The notes: generated by a model from the sequence alone, not told the origin. DNA of 64,000 bases from Coleofasciculus sp. FACHB-1120 (GCF_014698845.1 NZ_JACJTV010000001.1:124001-188000), one strand, 5' to 3'. Counted from the stretch's first letter, positions 9,319 to 17,309 are shown. Made by a program: numbers and translations.

Positions 9319-11289
9319 ATGATGAAAGGCTTTTTTGAATCCCAGACATCGGCGCTATTGAATCTAAGCGATCGCCTCCAGATTGCATTGTTAGACTTCA
9401 CGGGTGTGCGAGTGGTCGCGATCGCGACTCTTGTTGTGAGTGGGTTTGTCTTGGGAGTGCGTCATCTGGGCGGTCTACAACCTCTAGAACTGATTGCTCT
9501 AGACCAACTGGTACGCTTACATCCCGATCCAGGTCCCGACCCCCGGCTATTGGTTGTGGGCATTACAGAAGGCGACATTCGCACTCAGAAACAATGGCCT
9601 ATATCCGACCGGACAATGGCGCAGCTATTGGCAAAGTTGCAATCCTTTCAGCCCCAAACGATTGGCTTAGATGTGTATCGGGAAATCCCGCAACAGCCAG
9701 GAAATGCCGAACTTAAGGTGCAACTCCAGGAAAAAAATATCTTTGCCATTAAGAAATTTGGCGACACGGAGCTGGAACTGGTGTCGCCGCCGCCGGGATT
9801 TCCCGAGGAGCGAGTTGGTTTTAACGATTTGCTGCTCGATGCAGATGGTGTTGTCCGCCGCAATCTATTATTTGTCTCCGATGATACAGGCACTTACTTC
9901 GCATTTTCCCTACGACTTGCGATCGCCTATTTAGAAAGCGTGGGCATCACACCAGACTCCAGCCAACAGAATCCCGATCATATTCAACTGGCAAAAGCCG
10001 TATTTGTCCCGCTCCAACCAAACTCTGGCGGGTATCAAAATGTGGATGCGCGGGGCTACCAAGTTCTGCTGAATTACCGATCCTCAAACGTGGCGCGGCA
10101 AGTTACGCTCACCCAAGTGTTAAAAGGAGAGATTGACCCGAACTGGGTGAAAAACAAGATTGTGCTGATTGGCACAACGGCACCCAGCGCCAAAGATACT
10201 TTCTCAACCCCCTACAGCCCAGCCGAAAAGAAAACCGCTAAGATGCCCGGAGTCTTGGTTCATGCCCAGATGGTCAGCCAATTCCTTGACGCTGCCACGG
10301 GGGAGAGACCCCTATTTTGGTTCTGGGATGAACGGATAGAGGTGTTATGGATTATCGGATGGACACTGCTGGGTGCGATCGCAGCTTGGTGGTTGCGGCA
10401 TCCCGTTGTCTTAATTTTGGGCTGCGGCGTTGGTTTGGGGGTTTTGTTGGGCACTTGCTTCTATCTGTTTACCCAGCAAGGATGGGTGCCTCTCTCGGCT
10501 CCCGTACTGGGATTTATCCTCACCAGCGGGGTGGTCATCACCTACCGCTCTTATGATGCACAGCAGCAGCAACAAATTATCATGAAGCTGTTGGGACAAA
10601 ATACTTCACCGGAGGTTGCTGAGGCTCTCTGGAAAGGACGCGATCGCTTGCTTAAATCTGGGAAATTACCAGGAATTAAGCTAATCGCAACCATGATGTT
10701 TGCAGATATAAAAGATTTCAGCACCATTGCCGAACAAATGCCTCCGGAAGCTTTGCTGGAATGGTTAAATGAAATGCTGGATGTCGTTACCCACGAAATC
10801 ATTAACCATGAAGGCATTATCAACAAGTTTACCGGGGATGGCTTCATGGCTGTGTTTGGCGTGCCGATGGATCGCATCCACAAGGAGGAAGTTGCTCTTG
10901 ATGCCCAGCGCTCGATAGAGTGCGCTTTAGCCATCGGCGAAATTTTAGAGGACTTGAACCAAAACTGGAAAACTCGTGGCTTGCCGGTTATCCAGATGCG
11001 AATCGGAGTTTTTACGGGTCCCGTCGTTGTTGGTAGTTTAGGAGGCAAAGACCGCTTGGAATATGGCGTCATTGGCGATAGCGTCAATACTGCCGCCCGC
11101 CTAGAAAGTTGCGAGAAACACCGCCAACCAAGCAACTGCCGCATCCTTATCGGCAAGGAAACCCTGGTTCATCTTGATAACCAGTTTCTGGTTGAATCTT
11201 GGGGACCATTGCCACTCAAGGGCAAACAGCAAATGGTTGATGTCTATCTTGTTGTGGGGCGTCCAAGGGAAAGAGCGTCAGAAGTTTGA
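9319..11289 (+). CDS. CHASE2-domain class III nucleotidyl cyclase
   Basis: A 656-residue membrane enzyme that should make cAMP (or cGMP) in response to a signal sensed outside the cytoplasm. One N-terminal membrane segment (about 30-47) is followed by the CHASE2 sensor (about 55-330, with LDQLVRLHPD and the KIVLIGTTAPSAKD end), three membrane segments (about 340-415), then the cyclase domain (about 455-640). Metal-binding aspartates are visible in FADIKDFS (about 461-466) and FTGDGFMAVFG (about 508). The second purine-selecting position lies in EYGVIGDSVN and is Gly where Thr, Ser or Asp is usual, so nucleotide preference is uncertain. The start is one of two adjacent ATG codons. A hairpin terminator follows at 11477. 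Confidence 0.93.
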   Translation: MMKGFFESQTSALLNLSDRLQIALLDFTGVRVVAIATLVVSGFVLGVRHLGGLQPLELIALDQLVRLHPDPGPDPRLLVVGITEGDIRTQKQWPISDRTMAQLLAKLQSFQPQTIGLDVYREIPQQPGNAELKVQLQEKNIFAIKKFGDTELELVSPPPGFPEERVGFNDLLLDADGVVRRNLLFVSDDTGTYFAFSLRLAIAYLESVGITPDSSQQNPDHIQLAKAVFVPLQPNSGGYQNVDARGYQVLLNYRSSNVARQVTLTQVLKGEIDPNWVKNKIVLIGTTAPSAKDTFSTPYSPAEKKTAKMPGVLVHAQMVSQFLDAATGERPLFWFWDERIEVLWIIGWTLLGAIAAWWLRHPVVLILGCGVGLGVLLGTCFYLFTQQGWVPLSAPVLGFILTSGVVITYRSYDAQQQQQIIMKLLGQNTSPEVAEALWKGRDRLLKSGKLPGIKLIATMMFADIKDFSTIAEQMPPEALLEWLNEMLDVVTHEIINHEGIINKFTGDGFMAVFGVPMDRIHKEEVALDAQRSIECALAIGEILEDLNQNWKTRGLPVIQMRIGVFTGPVVVGSLGGKDRLEYGVIGDSVNTAARLESCEKHRQPSNCRILIGKETLVHLDNQFLVESWGPLPLKGKQQMVDVYLVVGRPRERASEV

Positions 11290-11855
11290 TGAGTGACAAA
11301 TTTTCTAGGAAACGGCGAGTTGATTCTACGGACGCGATCCGGAAGGGGCATTTGCGATCGCTTTCTTGGCAATTTTTTTTCTTTCTTCGTACTGGCTACT
11401 CAAGCGGGGACAACTTTTGTCTCCTCTCAATTCATACTCCCCTATCCGTTGATCTAGCCTTTACCCACATCAGTTGAAAGCCCTGCCATGCGATCGCGGA
11501 GAAGGGCTTTTGGACTTATCAGTAAAGCATAGATCCGTTGATCGGGTGGAGTTCCACTTGTCCCGCTTTTGTCCCGCTTTCAACGGGTAGCCCTCTAACT
11601 ATTTTGATTAATTCTTTTACAAAAATTCATTAATATTTTTTACGCTTATTAAAGCAGTGTCATAAATCGTTAAAAATTAAGGGCACTATCAGAAGTATGC
11701 TGAATGATGAAAAATATCAGTTCCCAGATACTTCCCAGATAAATCGGTCTCTCTTGTTAGCACTTATCACATTTTCATCAACATCAACTTCCCGATTCAT
11801 TGGGTCAGAAAGCAATAAAAGCAAAGCGATTTTTTCTGAGTAAAGAGGCATTTCG
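11290..11855. other. Intergenic, 566 bases
   Basis: It holds the cyclase terminator (11477-11510), a short direct repeat of TTGTCCCGCTTT near 11558, and the promoter and GAGG ribosome binding site of the universal stress gene. A 63-codon plus-strand frame overlapping the cyclase stop (11286-11477) has no visible homology and runs into the terminator stem; it is not called. Confidence 0.45.
11477..11513 (+). terminator. Terminator after the CHASE2 cyclase
   Basis: The stem AAAGCCCT (11477-11484) pairs with AGGGCTTT (11503-11510) around a loop that contains a HIP1-like core, and the 3' arm ends in TTTT. It is the first such structure beyond the cyclase stop. Confidence 0.65.
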
Positions 11856-12701
11856 ATGATTGAAAAAATTTTGTTGGCGGACTCTGGAACCGGACATTCT
11901 AAAGAGATGCTCAAGGCTTTGATAGAACTGCCTTCGATCCAACGGGCAGCAGTCACCATCTTGCACGTCGTTCCTTCTCAAATTACCACTGAGGCAATGA
12001 CTTCAAAGTGGGAAGAGGGAGGCAGGCTTCTCGCTACAGCCATCCAATCTCTGAACCTAGATCCAAATCACGTTAACACCATGCTGCGGCAGGGCGATCC
12101 CAAGGATACGGTTTGCCAGGTAGCAGAAGAAATAAGTGCTGATTTAATTATTATGGGTTCGCGGGGGCTGAAGCGTCTGGAATCCATTTTAGAAAACTCA
12201 GTCAGTCAATATGTTTTCCAATTGTCTTCCCGCCCAATGTTGTTGGTAAAGGACGATATTTACGTCAAGAAAATCAACCGCATTATGGTTGCAATGGACG
12301 GCTCAGAATCGGCACAACAATGCTTAAATCTGGCTTTGTACCTGTTGCGAGATCAAAAGGGAGGGCAGTTGGTTCTGGTTCACGTCAACAAGGCTCGGAC
12401 AGGTTTTGAGGAAGCCGCTAACGCTGAAAAAGATCCTGTACTTGCTCCGGCGATCGCTGCTGCCAAAAAACAAGGCATTTCTTATAAGTGTGTCACCGGA
12501 AATGGTAAGGCAGGCCCAGAAATCTGTCGTTTGGCAGAGGAATTAAATGTTGACTTGTTAATGCTGGGTTCTCCCGATCGCCGCCCTTCCATCGCCAAAG
12601 GTTTACCAGACTTGGATCGCTTGCTAGGAACTTCGCTATCGGATTATGTGCGGGTTTATGCAAATTGTCCCGTTCTCTTAGGACGCACCGCGACTACCTA
12701 A
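11856..12701 (+). CDS. Tandem universal stress protein (two UspA domains)
   Basis: A 281-residue cytoplasmic protein made of two UspA folds (about 1-140 and 145-281). Each begins with the beta strand and Asp typical of the family (ILLADSG, IMVAMDGSES). The first carries an ATP-loop-like motif GSRGLKRLESILENSVS in which the last Gly is Asn; the second has a looser version (GSPDRRPS). Tandem Usp proteins bind ATP or act as dimer-like stress factors; the precise role is unknown. The ATG is preceded by AAAGAGG at good spacing. The gene is monocistronic and convergent with psbM, with a shared terminator between them. Confidence 0.92.
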   Translation: MIEKILLADSGTGHSKEMLKALIELPSIQRAAVTILHVVPSQITTEAMTSKWEEGGRLLATAIQSLNLDPNHVNTMLRQGDPKDTVCQVAEEISADLIIMGSRGLKRLESILENSVSQYVFQLSSRPMLLVKDDIYVKKINRIMVAMDGSESAQQCLNLALYLLRDQKGGQLVLVHVNKARTGFEEAANAEKDPVLAPAIAAAKKQGISYKCVTGNGKAGPEICRLAEELNVDLLMLGSPDRRPSIAKGLPDLDRLLGTSLSDYVRVYANCPVLLGRTATT

Positions 12702-12732
12702 GAAACGCCAAACCTAAGCCAAACCTAACTGT

Positions 12733-12800
12733 AAAAAAATTCCCCTCGCCAGAAGGACATGGCAAGAGCCTTGTCCATACTACAGCGGGGGGATTTTATT
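12733..12800. terminator. Bidirectional terminator between usp and psbM
   Basis: An inner stem GGACA-T-GGC / GCC-T-TGTCC with loop AAGA lies within outer arms AAATTCCCC..CGC and GCGGGGGGATTT. The plus strand ends in TTTTATT and the minus strand in a run of seven T, so it can end both convergent transcripts. Confidence 0.7.
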
Positions 12801-12812
12801 CGATACAGATGA

Positions 12813-12929
12813 TTAAGGATTCTTGTTGCTTTCGCGGCTAGCAGTTTGGATGTACAGAATCAACAAGAAAACTGTGGGAACCAGCACAAACAGGATGCTG
12901 GCGACAAAACCAAGATCGTTAACTTGCAT
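12813..12929 (-). CDS. psbM: Photosystem II reaction centre protein M
   Basis: A 38-residue protein, [19 protein letters not shown]..., with a single membrane helix and the short polar tail typical of PsbM. PsbM lies at the dimer interface of photosystem II in the thylakoid membrane and stabilises the dimer. The length is right for the family. GAGG stands 11 bases before the ATG. It is transcribed alone towards the bidirectional terminator. This is the clearest proof that the host is an oxygenic phototroph. Confidence 0.97.
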   Translation of the reverse strand: MQVNDLGFVASILFVLVPTVFLLILYIQTASRESNKNP

Positions 12930-13268
12930 TGAACCCAGCCTCTAATTAACTTTAAAGCACCACCTTTAAGCATATCATCCGGCGTCTGTCTTGAGGAGAG
13001 TGCGATCCCAAGAAGTCAAAATAGCGATCGCATTTTCCAAAGCAAGGGCGATAGCGTTAGCGAAGCGAGGCGTTAGCCTAGCGCCGACCTGTCGGTTCCC
13101 ATATTCCCCCGAACAGTACGATAGTGAAGTGCCGACCTATCGGTTCGCTATCTTGGAGCAGACATTGAGGCGATCGCATTCTCAACTCTACAAAAGCGCG
13201 ATCGCTAAGGAATTCACCAAAGACATCTATGGCTGAAATCAAACGCAGTCTGGCAGTGGTCATCTAGC

Positions 13269-13589
13269 TCAACTGATGTGGAGTCTGAGTGCTAAAATGC
13301 CTCCCAGTGCCAGCAAACCGAGCGCCCGACGGAAGTAGTTGACCCCCTCAAACAACTCCTGCCATGCCCAGGTGAACAATGCACCGAACCCTACTAAATC
13401 AACTTCTGTCTGGAGATTGCCGCTAGGCAGAACAAGTTGAAGTAGGGTCGCTGCCAACCCAACCAAAAGCGGTAGATTGGGTGGCTGAGCAATGACAATC
13501 TTGCCAGAGCTGTCTCGAAAAGTACGATCGAACAATGTAGCTTCCTGCGCCTTAAGCTCTTCTGAATTACGGTTCAACTGGGACGACAT
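13269..13589 (-). CDS. Conserved-looking small membrane protein of unknown function
   Basis: A 106-residue protein with a polar N-terminus (about 1-38, rich in Glu, Asn and Asp) and two hydrophobic segments, about 39-62 (NLPLLVGLAATLLQLVLPSG) and about 85-104. The middle FGALFTWAWQELFEGVNYFRRALG resembles a small cyanobacterial membrane-protein family without known function. The ATG at 13589 is taken. No operon partner is close: psbM is 340 bases away. Codon use is like the neighbours. I cannot assign a role. Confidence 0.65.
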   Translation of the reverse strand: MSSQLNRNSEELKAQEATLFDRTFRDSSGKIVIAQPPNLPLLVGLAATLLQLVLPSGNLQTEVDLVGFGALFTWAWQELFEGVNYFRRALGLLALGGILALRLHIS

Positions 13590-13667
13590 CTGACAAAACC
13601 TTAATACTACTTAACTCAAATGTTAGGGTTGGGCCGTCTAGTTGGGGTCTAGCTCAAGTCGGAGATT

Positions 13668-13687
13668 ACTAGAGCGATCGCTCTAGT
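13668..13687. repeat. 20-base perfect palindrome centred on HIP1
   Basis: ACTAGA-GCGATCGC-TCTAGT is a perfect 20-base palindrome. It is the second extended HIP1 palindrome in the window and, like the one at 7185, is intergenic. Confidence 0.75.
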
Positions 13688-14224
13688 CTTCTATCGCATG
13701 AAACTGGAAGGGTATATTTTTAGAATTTGCTTTTAGAATTCGCGCCCTCAACTTTGGTGCTGTGAGAGGGGCTGTTTTAGTGCTACTTCTTCCATTCCGC
13801 ATCTGCACAAAAATTGCTTCAAATTGGCAGACAATTGGATCGGATATAGCAGTCAGTTCTAAAACTTTCCTCTCTCTACAGGACTAGATTGAAGCGTAGA
13901 ATTGCGATGCCTTCAACACACAGGAACGCGATCGCAAAATTAGATTTCAAAGTCTGAATAGAGCAATCAAACTTCACTCTCCAAGCATTGGTCGTACTTG
14001 CAATTTCTAGAAGTTTCAATTAGAACCTCCAATGATTAGCTTTTATTTGATTACAACCTGTAGCTTATGTCGCATACATAGAGGTCTAACGGTGAGGTTG
14101 TGCGGCGGCAAGCAAACTCGAATACCTACTGATAACCTCTGTTCCGTCCGCACCAAAGCAATGTTTAGACCGCGTATGCTCTATGCGTTGGCTCTGAACA
14201 AATAGATCCCCCACATAAGATATA

Positions 14225-14396
14225 GACCCACATTCCGCACCCCCTACTGTCACAATCGGTTTTTACGGAGTTCAGTGAGCTGATAAGGGTCACTTGTTAT
14301 ACAAAGAACTAGAAAATCAGTTTTACGATCACGAAACCAAAATCCCCAAAAAGCCAAAATTCGTAGTATGACACTTTGAGGTGCGGAAAGTGGGTC
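14225..14396. mobile_element. Possible MITE or insertion-sequence remnant with 17-base terminal inverted repeats
   Basis: GACCCACATTCCGCACC (14225-14241) and GGTGCGGAAAGTGGGTC (14380-14396) are inverted copies with one mismatch in 17. They bound 172 bases that contain no gene. The three bases ATA lie immediately outside both ends, as a target duplication would. The inner flanks share a further TGTCA at matching distance. This is the expected form of a small non-autonomous transposable element, but no second copy lies in the window to confirm it. Confidence 0.45.
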
Positions 14397-14460
14397 ATAA
14401 CACTAAACATTGGGATTGCAACCAGCAGGTATAGTACGCATAGTATTTATGACTGCTATT

Positions 14461-14512
14461 GAGTACAGCAAAGTAATATGCTTTCATCCCTATTTTAAAA
14501 TAGACAGTACTC
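14461..14512. promoter_or_regulatory. Nested palindromes upstream of the restriction-modification genes
   Basis: A perfect 14-base palindrome CTATTTTAAAATAG (14490-14503) lies 40 bases before the methyltransferase ATG, and is enclosed by GAGTAC (14461-14466) and GTACTC (14507-14512). No controller gene is present, so an operator bound by the methyltransferase itself or by a host regulator is possible. The symmetry is seen; the function is inferred. Confidence 0.45.
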
Positions 14513-14543
14513 CTGATATACAACCCGTCAAAAAGAAAATCTA

Positions 14544-15416
14544 ATGACAGCACAGGTACAATTTGAACAAAATGCCCACAACACGACGAAGCCGAACAAA
14601 CCAGAGGTGGTATGGAAGTCTAGCGATGGATTTTCCTGCCTGTACCACGGCGATAGTTTAGAACTCATGGCTTCGCTGCCTGCTGAAAGCATTGACTGTA
14701 TCTGGACTGATCCCCCCTATAACCTTTCAAATGATGGAATTACCTGTGTCGCTGGGCGCATGGTTAAAGTTAACAAAGGTGAATGGGATCGTAGCCAAGG
14801 TGTTGAGCTAGACCATGAGTTTAACAAAGCATGGCTAGCTGCTTGCTATCGTCTACTTAAACCAACGGGCACTATATGGGTAACCGGGACTCTGCATGTA
14901 TACCCATCAGTTGGATTTGCTATGCAGCAGCTTGGCTTTCGCATTCTAAATGACATTATTTGGGAAAAACCTGCTCCACCTCCGAATCTAGGGTGTCGCT
15001 GCTTTACTCATTCAACAGAGCTAATATTGTGGGCGACTAAGGCACGTAAAGGAAAAGAACGCTACACCTTCAATTACGAGGAGATGAAGGCTGAGAATGG
15101 CGATAAGCAGATGAAAAACGTCTGGAGAATGTCTGCTCCTAACAAAGATGAAAAACTTTACGGTAAACACCCAACACAAAAACCTGTCGATCTTGTTGCA
15201 CGATGTCTTCGAGCAAGTACAAATCCAGGCGATTTGGTTTTTGATCCTTTTTCGGGTTCTTCCACCACTGGAGTTGCAGCTTTGTCACTAGGTCGAAAAT
15301 TTATTGGTTGTGAAGCAGATACAGATCACATTGAACTATCAATCAAACGACTGACTAAACCTGTTCAACTAGATTTGCCACCTGCCTTGAAGCAAGGTCA
15401 TCTATGGAAAGAGTAG
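14544..15416 (+). CDS. DNA amino-methyltransferase (N4-cytosine/N6-adenine) of a type II R-M system
   Basis: A 290-residue enzyme that transfers a methyl group from S-adenosylmethionine to an exocyclic amino group of a DNA base. The catalytic motif DPPYN is at 56-60 and the SAM-binding motif FDPFSGSSTTG at about 233-243, so the order (catalytic before SAM) is that of the beta group. GRKFIGCEAD follows as in the family. The next gene begins inside its last codons, giving a 13-base overlap and translational coupling to a nuclease, as expected for a modification enzyme paired with its restriction partner. The recognition sequence cannot be read from the protein. Confidence 0.93.
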   Translation: MTAQVQFEQNAHNTTKPNKPEVVWKSSDGFSCLYHGDSLELMASLPAESIDCIWTDPPYNLSNDGITCVAGRMVKVNKGEWDRSQGVELDHEFNKAWLAACYRLLKPTGTIWVTGTLHVYPSVGFAMQQLGFRILNDIIWEKPAPPPNLGCRCFTHSTELILWATKARKGKERYTFNYEEMKAENGDKQMKNVWRMSAPNKDEKLYGKHPTQKPVDLVARCLRASTNPGDLVFDPFSGSSTTGVAALSLGRKFIGCEADTDHIELSIKRLTKPVQLDLPPALKQGHLWKE

Positions 15417-16045
15417 ACGCGATTAATAGGCTTACCGCACTGGTAAGTAAAGATCTTCGGCAGCTAGCAGACCAATTTAATGTTACAGTTTGGAGCCAAG
15501 AAGGTAAGAAAAATAAGGGCTGGGCTGGTCACACGATTGAGCGCTATCTAGGCTTGGCTATCAACTCGTCTCGATCTCCTAATTTTGGTAGTTGGGAGTT
15601 AAAGCTAGTTCCATTAGTAGCCAGACGAACAGGAATACTTAGGGTAAAAGAAACGATGGCGATCACTATGATCGATCCTGTGGAAGTTGTAAGCAAAGAG
15701 TTTGAAGAAAGTCATCTCTTCAACAAATTACAGAAAATTGTTGTTGTGGCTCGTGTTTTCGAGAGTCAAGCAGACAAGCGTTCTCTTGTACATTCAGTAG
15801 CCTCCTTTGATCTTGATAATCCTGAAATATATGATCAAGTGAAAGCAGATTATAACCTTGTTCGGGAAATAATAAGAATTCAAGGATTTTCAAGTCTTAG
15901 CGGCAGAATGGGCAAACTTGTGCAGCCAAGAACAAAGGGTCAAGGTCATGGAAGCACTTCTCGCGCTTTCTATGCTCGCACAGTGTTTGTCGCGCATATT
16001 TTGGGAGAGGGCTACTCGATTCCTTTGCCCGTTACACCAGAATAA
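15404..16045 (+). CDS. MutH/Sau3AI-family type II restriction endonuclease
   Basis: A 213-residue protein in the expected position for the restriction partner of the methyltransferase. Its core NKGWAGHTIERYLGL (37-51) followed by SPNFGSWELKLVPL (58-71) aligns by eye with MutH (KGWxGxxLExxLG...DFxxxGVELKxxP). The Glu-Leu-Lys triad is present (E65, K67) and E46 matches a conserved MutH Glu. The first catalytic Asp of MutH appears to be replaced by Asn60, and the gap to ELK is two residues shorter. A basic RAFYARTVFVAHI near the C-terminus resembles the MutH end. MutH and Sau3AI act at GATC; this enzyme's site is unproven. Confidence 0.82.
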   Translation: MERVDAINRLTALVSKDLRQLADQFNVTVWSQEGKKNKGWAGHTIERYLGLAINSSRSPNFGSWELKLVPLVARRTGILRVKETMAITMIDPVEVVSKEFEESHLFNKLQKIVVVARVFESQADKRSLVHSVASFDLDNPEIYDQVKADYNLVREIIRIQGFSSLSGRMGKLVQPRTKGQGHGSTSRAFYARTVFVAHILGEGYSIPLPVTPE

Positions 16046-16300
16046 ACTTTTTCTGGAAAATTCCGATGTAACTTTGCCGATCACTGGAGGCGGAGCCTTC
16101 GCGGAGTATGCCAAGGCGGAGTATTGGAACGAGTGAGATCGCTCTTCGCTGTAGGTTGGATTAATTACAGTCAATTCCTTGCTTGTAAATCAGTAGGTGA
16201 TGCGAAACCAAACAGGACTAGATTGGCCGATCGCATTAAGTTGAAGGATACAATGCGATCGCGGAACGTTCTGGTGCCGCCCGGTTGTTAAATAGTGACC
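16046..16300. other. Convergent spacer with GCG repeat and hairpin element
   Basis: Between the convergent nuclease and cupin genes lies a GCG-rich palindromic scrap (AGCCTTCGCGGAGTATGCC near 16094) and the first copy of the 36-base hairpin element. No gene is called. Confidence 0.5.
16228..16262. repeat. Hairpin repeat element, copy 1
   Basis: CGATCGCATT (16228-16237) and AATGCGATCG (16252-16261) form a perfect stem around the loop AAGTTGAAGGATAC. The same stem and exactly the same loop recur at 17254-17289. The copy lies about 40 bases beyond the stop of the minus-strand cupin gene. Confidence 0.75.
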
Positions 16301-16771
16301 TTAATAAGCGCGACCATCTTTGTGCGTTAAAGCCCATTCGCCATTCGGCAATTGTGTTGCTTTGAGATCGTCATTTGGAAATTCGACCTCATCTCCCTCA
16401 GTGCGATCGCCAATTTCAAGATAGGTTACATTTTCCTCAGATCGATTAATCAGTTGATGGGCGATCCCGGTGCCTGCCTTAAATCCATAGCAGTCACCGG
16501 GATGCAAAACGAATTCCTCTTCGCCTAGTACCAGCGTTGGACTGCCTTCCAATACCAGGATAAATTCTTCTTGCTTTGAGTGGCTGTGAGCCAGAGCAGA
16601 AACGGCACCGGGTAAGAGATGGGTTAAATTAACTCCAAAATGAGTCAATCCGAAATACTCACCTAGTTTTCGCTTTTGTCGTCCCTTCACAAGGGAAGCA
16701 TAAGGTTCTGGATATATCGTCTTACCGAGCGGTGCTGAAATCGATTTAGATGAAATTGGCGCTTGCTTCAC
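16301..16771 (-). CDS. Cupin-domain protein
   Basis: A 156-residue single-domain cupin. The first motif is HSHSKQEEFILVLEG (about 86-100), with two His and a Glu as metal ligands, and the second is PGDCYGFKAGTGIAHQLIN, supplying the last His. Such proteins are metal-binding sugar isomerases, dioxygenases or small-molecule sensors; the reaction is not readable here. The start is a GTG at 16771 preceded by a strong GGGAGG. The preceding gene upstream on the strand (16842) is 70 bases away. The hairpin element sits just beyond its stop. Confidence 0.82.
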   Translation of the reverse strand: MKQAPISSKSISAPLGKTIYPEPYASLVKGRQKRKLGEYFGLTHFGVNLTHLLPGAVSALAHSHSKQEEFILVLEGSPTLVLGEEEFVLHPGDCYGFKAGTGIAHQLINRSEENVTYLEIGDRTEGDEVEFPNDDLKATQLPNGEWALTHKDGRAY

Positions 16772-16841
16772 AACTTACCCTCCCTTGGTATTTTTCGACA
16801 CAATGCTCATTTATCCACCCGTTATTTTCCTCAGCTTGCTA

Positions 16842-17141
16842 TTACATACCCCACGTATTATCCCAGCTATCGCACTCTTGAATCAGTTGGTGTACCGCAG
16901 CATCTGCGGTTGAAAATGTACCGCAATTAGTTCTTTTTGTTCCAGATGCCGCATGACCCACATCTCGATACAACACAAACTGACCGTCCTCAGAGTGAAT
17001 AGAGAGCGTAATAGCAACGCCATTTGTATACTGTTTCCACAAGCTAACAAATGAAGCTCCTTGTGGTATCAGGTTTACATCTTCAACATCACAAATCCAT
17101 TGCCGTTGTTGCAAGTCTGTCCACGTATGTTCCTCTATCAT
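16842..17141 (-). CDS. Hypothetical protein, 99 residues
   Basis: A small soluble protein without recognised domain. It is acidic at the start (MIEEHTWTDLQQ), has LWKQYTNGVAITLSIHSEDG that reads like a beta strand pair, and ends in QECDSWDNTWGM. There is no signal peptide or membrane segment. The ATG at 17141 is preceded by GGAATGTA. It lies between a cupin and an acetyltransferase on the same strand, but spacers of 70 and 170 bases make co-transcription uncertain. It may belong to the accessory island. Confidence 0.55.
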   Translation of the reverse strand: MIEEHTWTDLQQRQWICDVEDVNLIPQGASFVSLWKQYTNGVAITLSIHSEDGQFVLYRDVGHAASGTKRTNCGTFSTADAAVHQLIQECDSWDNTWGM

Positions 17142-17253
17142 TACATTCCATGCTCTTATCGTATTTGAGTTGTACTATTACCTAAACAAACACTAATTGA
17201 GCCAAAACTGTACTAGACACGGATTCTAAACAACGATTTACAAGAACGAACGA

Positions 17254-17289
17254 GCGATCGCATTAAGTTGAAGGATACAATGCGATCGC
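17254..17289. repeat. Hairpin repeat element, copy 2
   Basis: GCGATCGCATT (17254-17264) pairs perfectly with AATGCGATCGC (17279-17289) around the same 14-base loop as copy 1 at 16228. It lies about 20 bases beyond the stop of the minus-strand acetyltransferase gene, the same position relative to its gene as copy 1. Confidence 0.78.
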
Positions 17290-17309
17290 TTTCATCAACA
17301 CATCTGCAA

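Larger units (their letters stand above)
13590..14543. other. Intergenic, 954 bases, repeat-rich
   Basis: No credible gene is found here. It contains a 20-base HIP1-centred palindrome (13668-13687), a MITE-like inverted-repeat segment (14225-14396), and a palindrome-rich control region just before the methyltransferase (14461-14512). The stretch marks the left border of an accessory island. Confidence 0.55.

Noticed and set aside
10551-11156. 201-codon minus-strand frame
   Set aside because: Antisense to the catalytic domain of the CHASE2 cyclase.
11286-11477. 63-codon frame overlapping the CHASE2 cyclase stop
   Set aside because: ATGA-type overlap is suggestive, but the translation is low in recognisable structure and runs up to the terminator stem.
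12991-13236. 81-codon plus-strand frame with repeated GCCGACCTRTCGGTTC
   Set aside because: It consists of HIP1 and dispersed repeat sequence (GCGTTAGCGAAGCGAGGCG and a twice-occurring GCCGACCT-TCGGTTC), and the translation shows no protein-like pattern.
15918-16136. 72-codon plus-strand frame over the nuclease end
   Set aside because: Out-of-frame shadow of the restriction nuclease gene running into repeat sequence.
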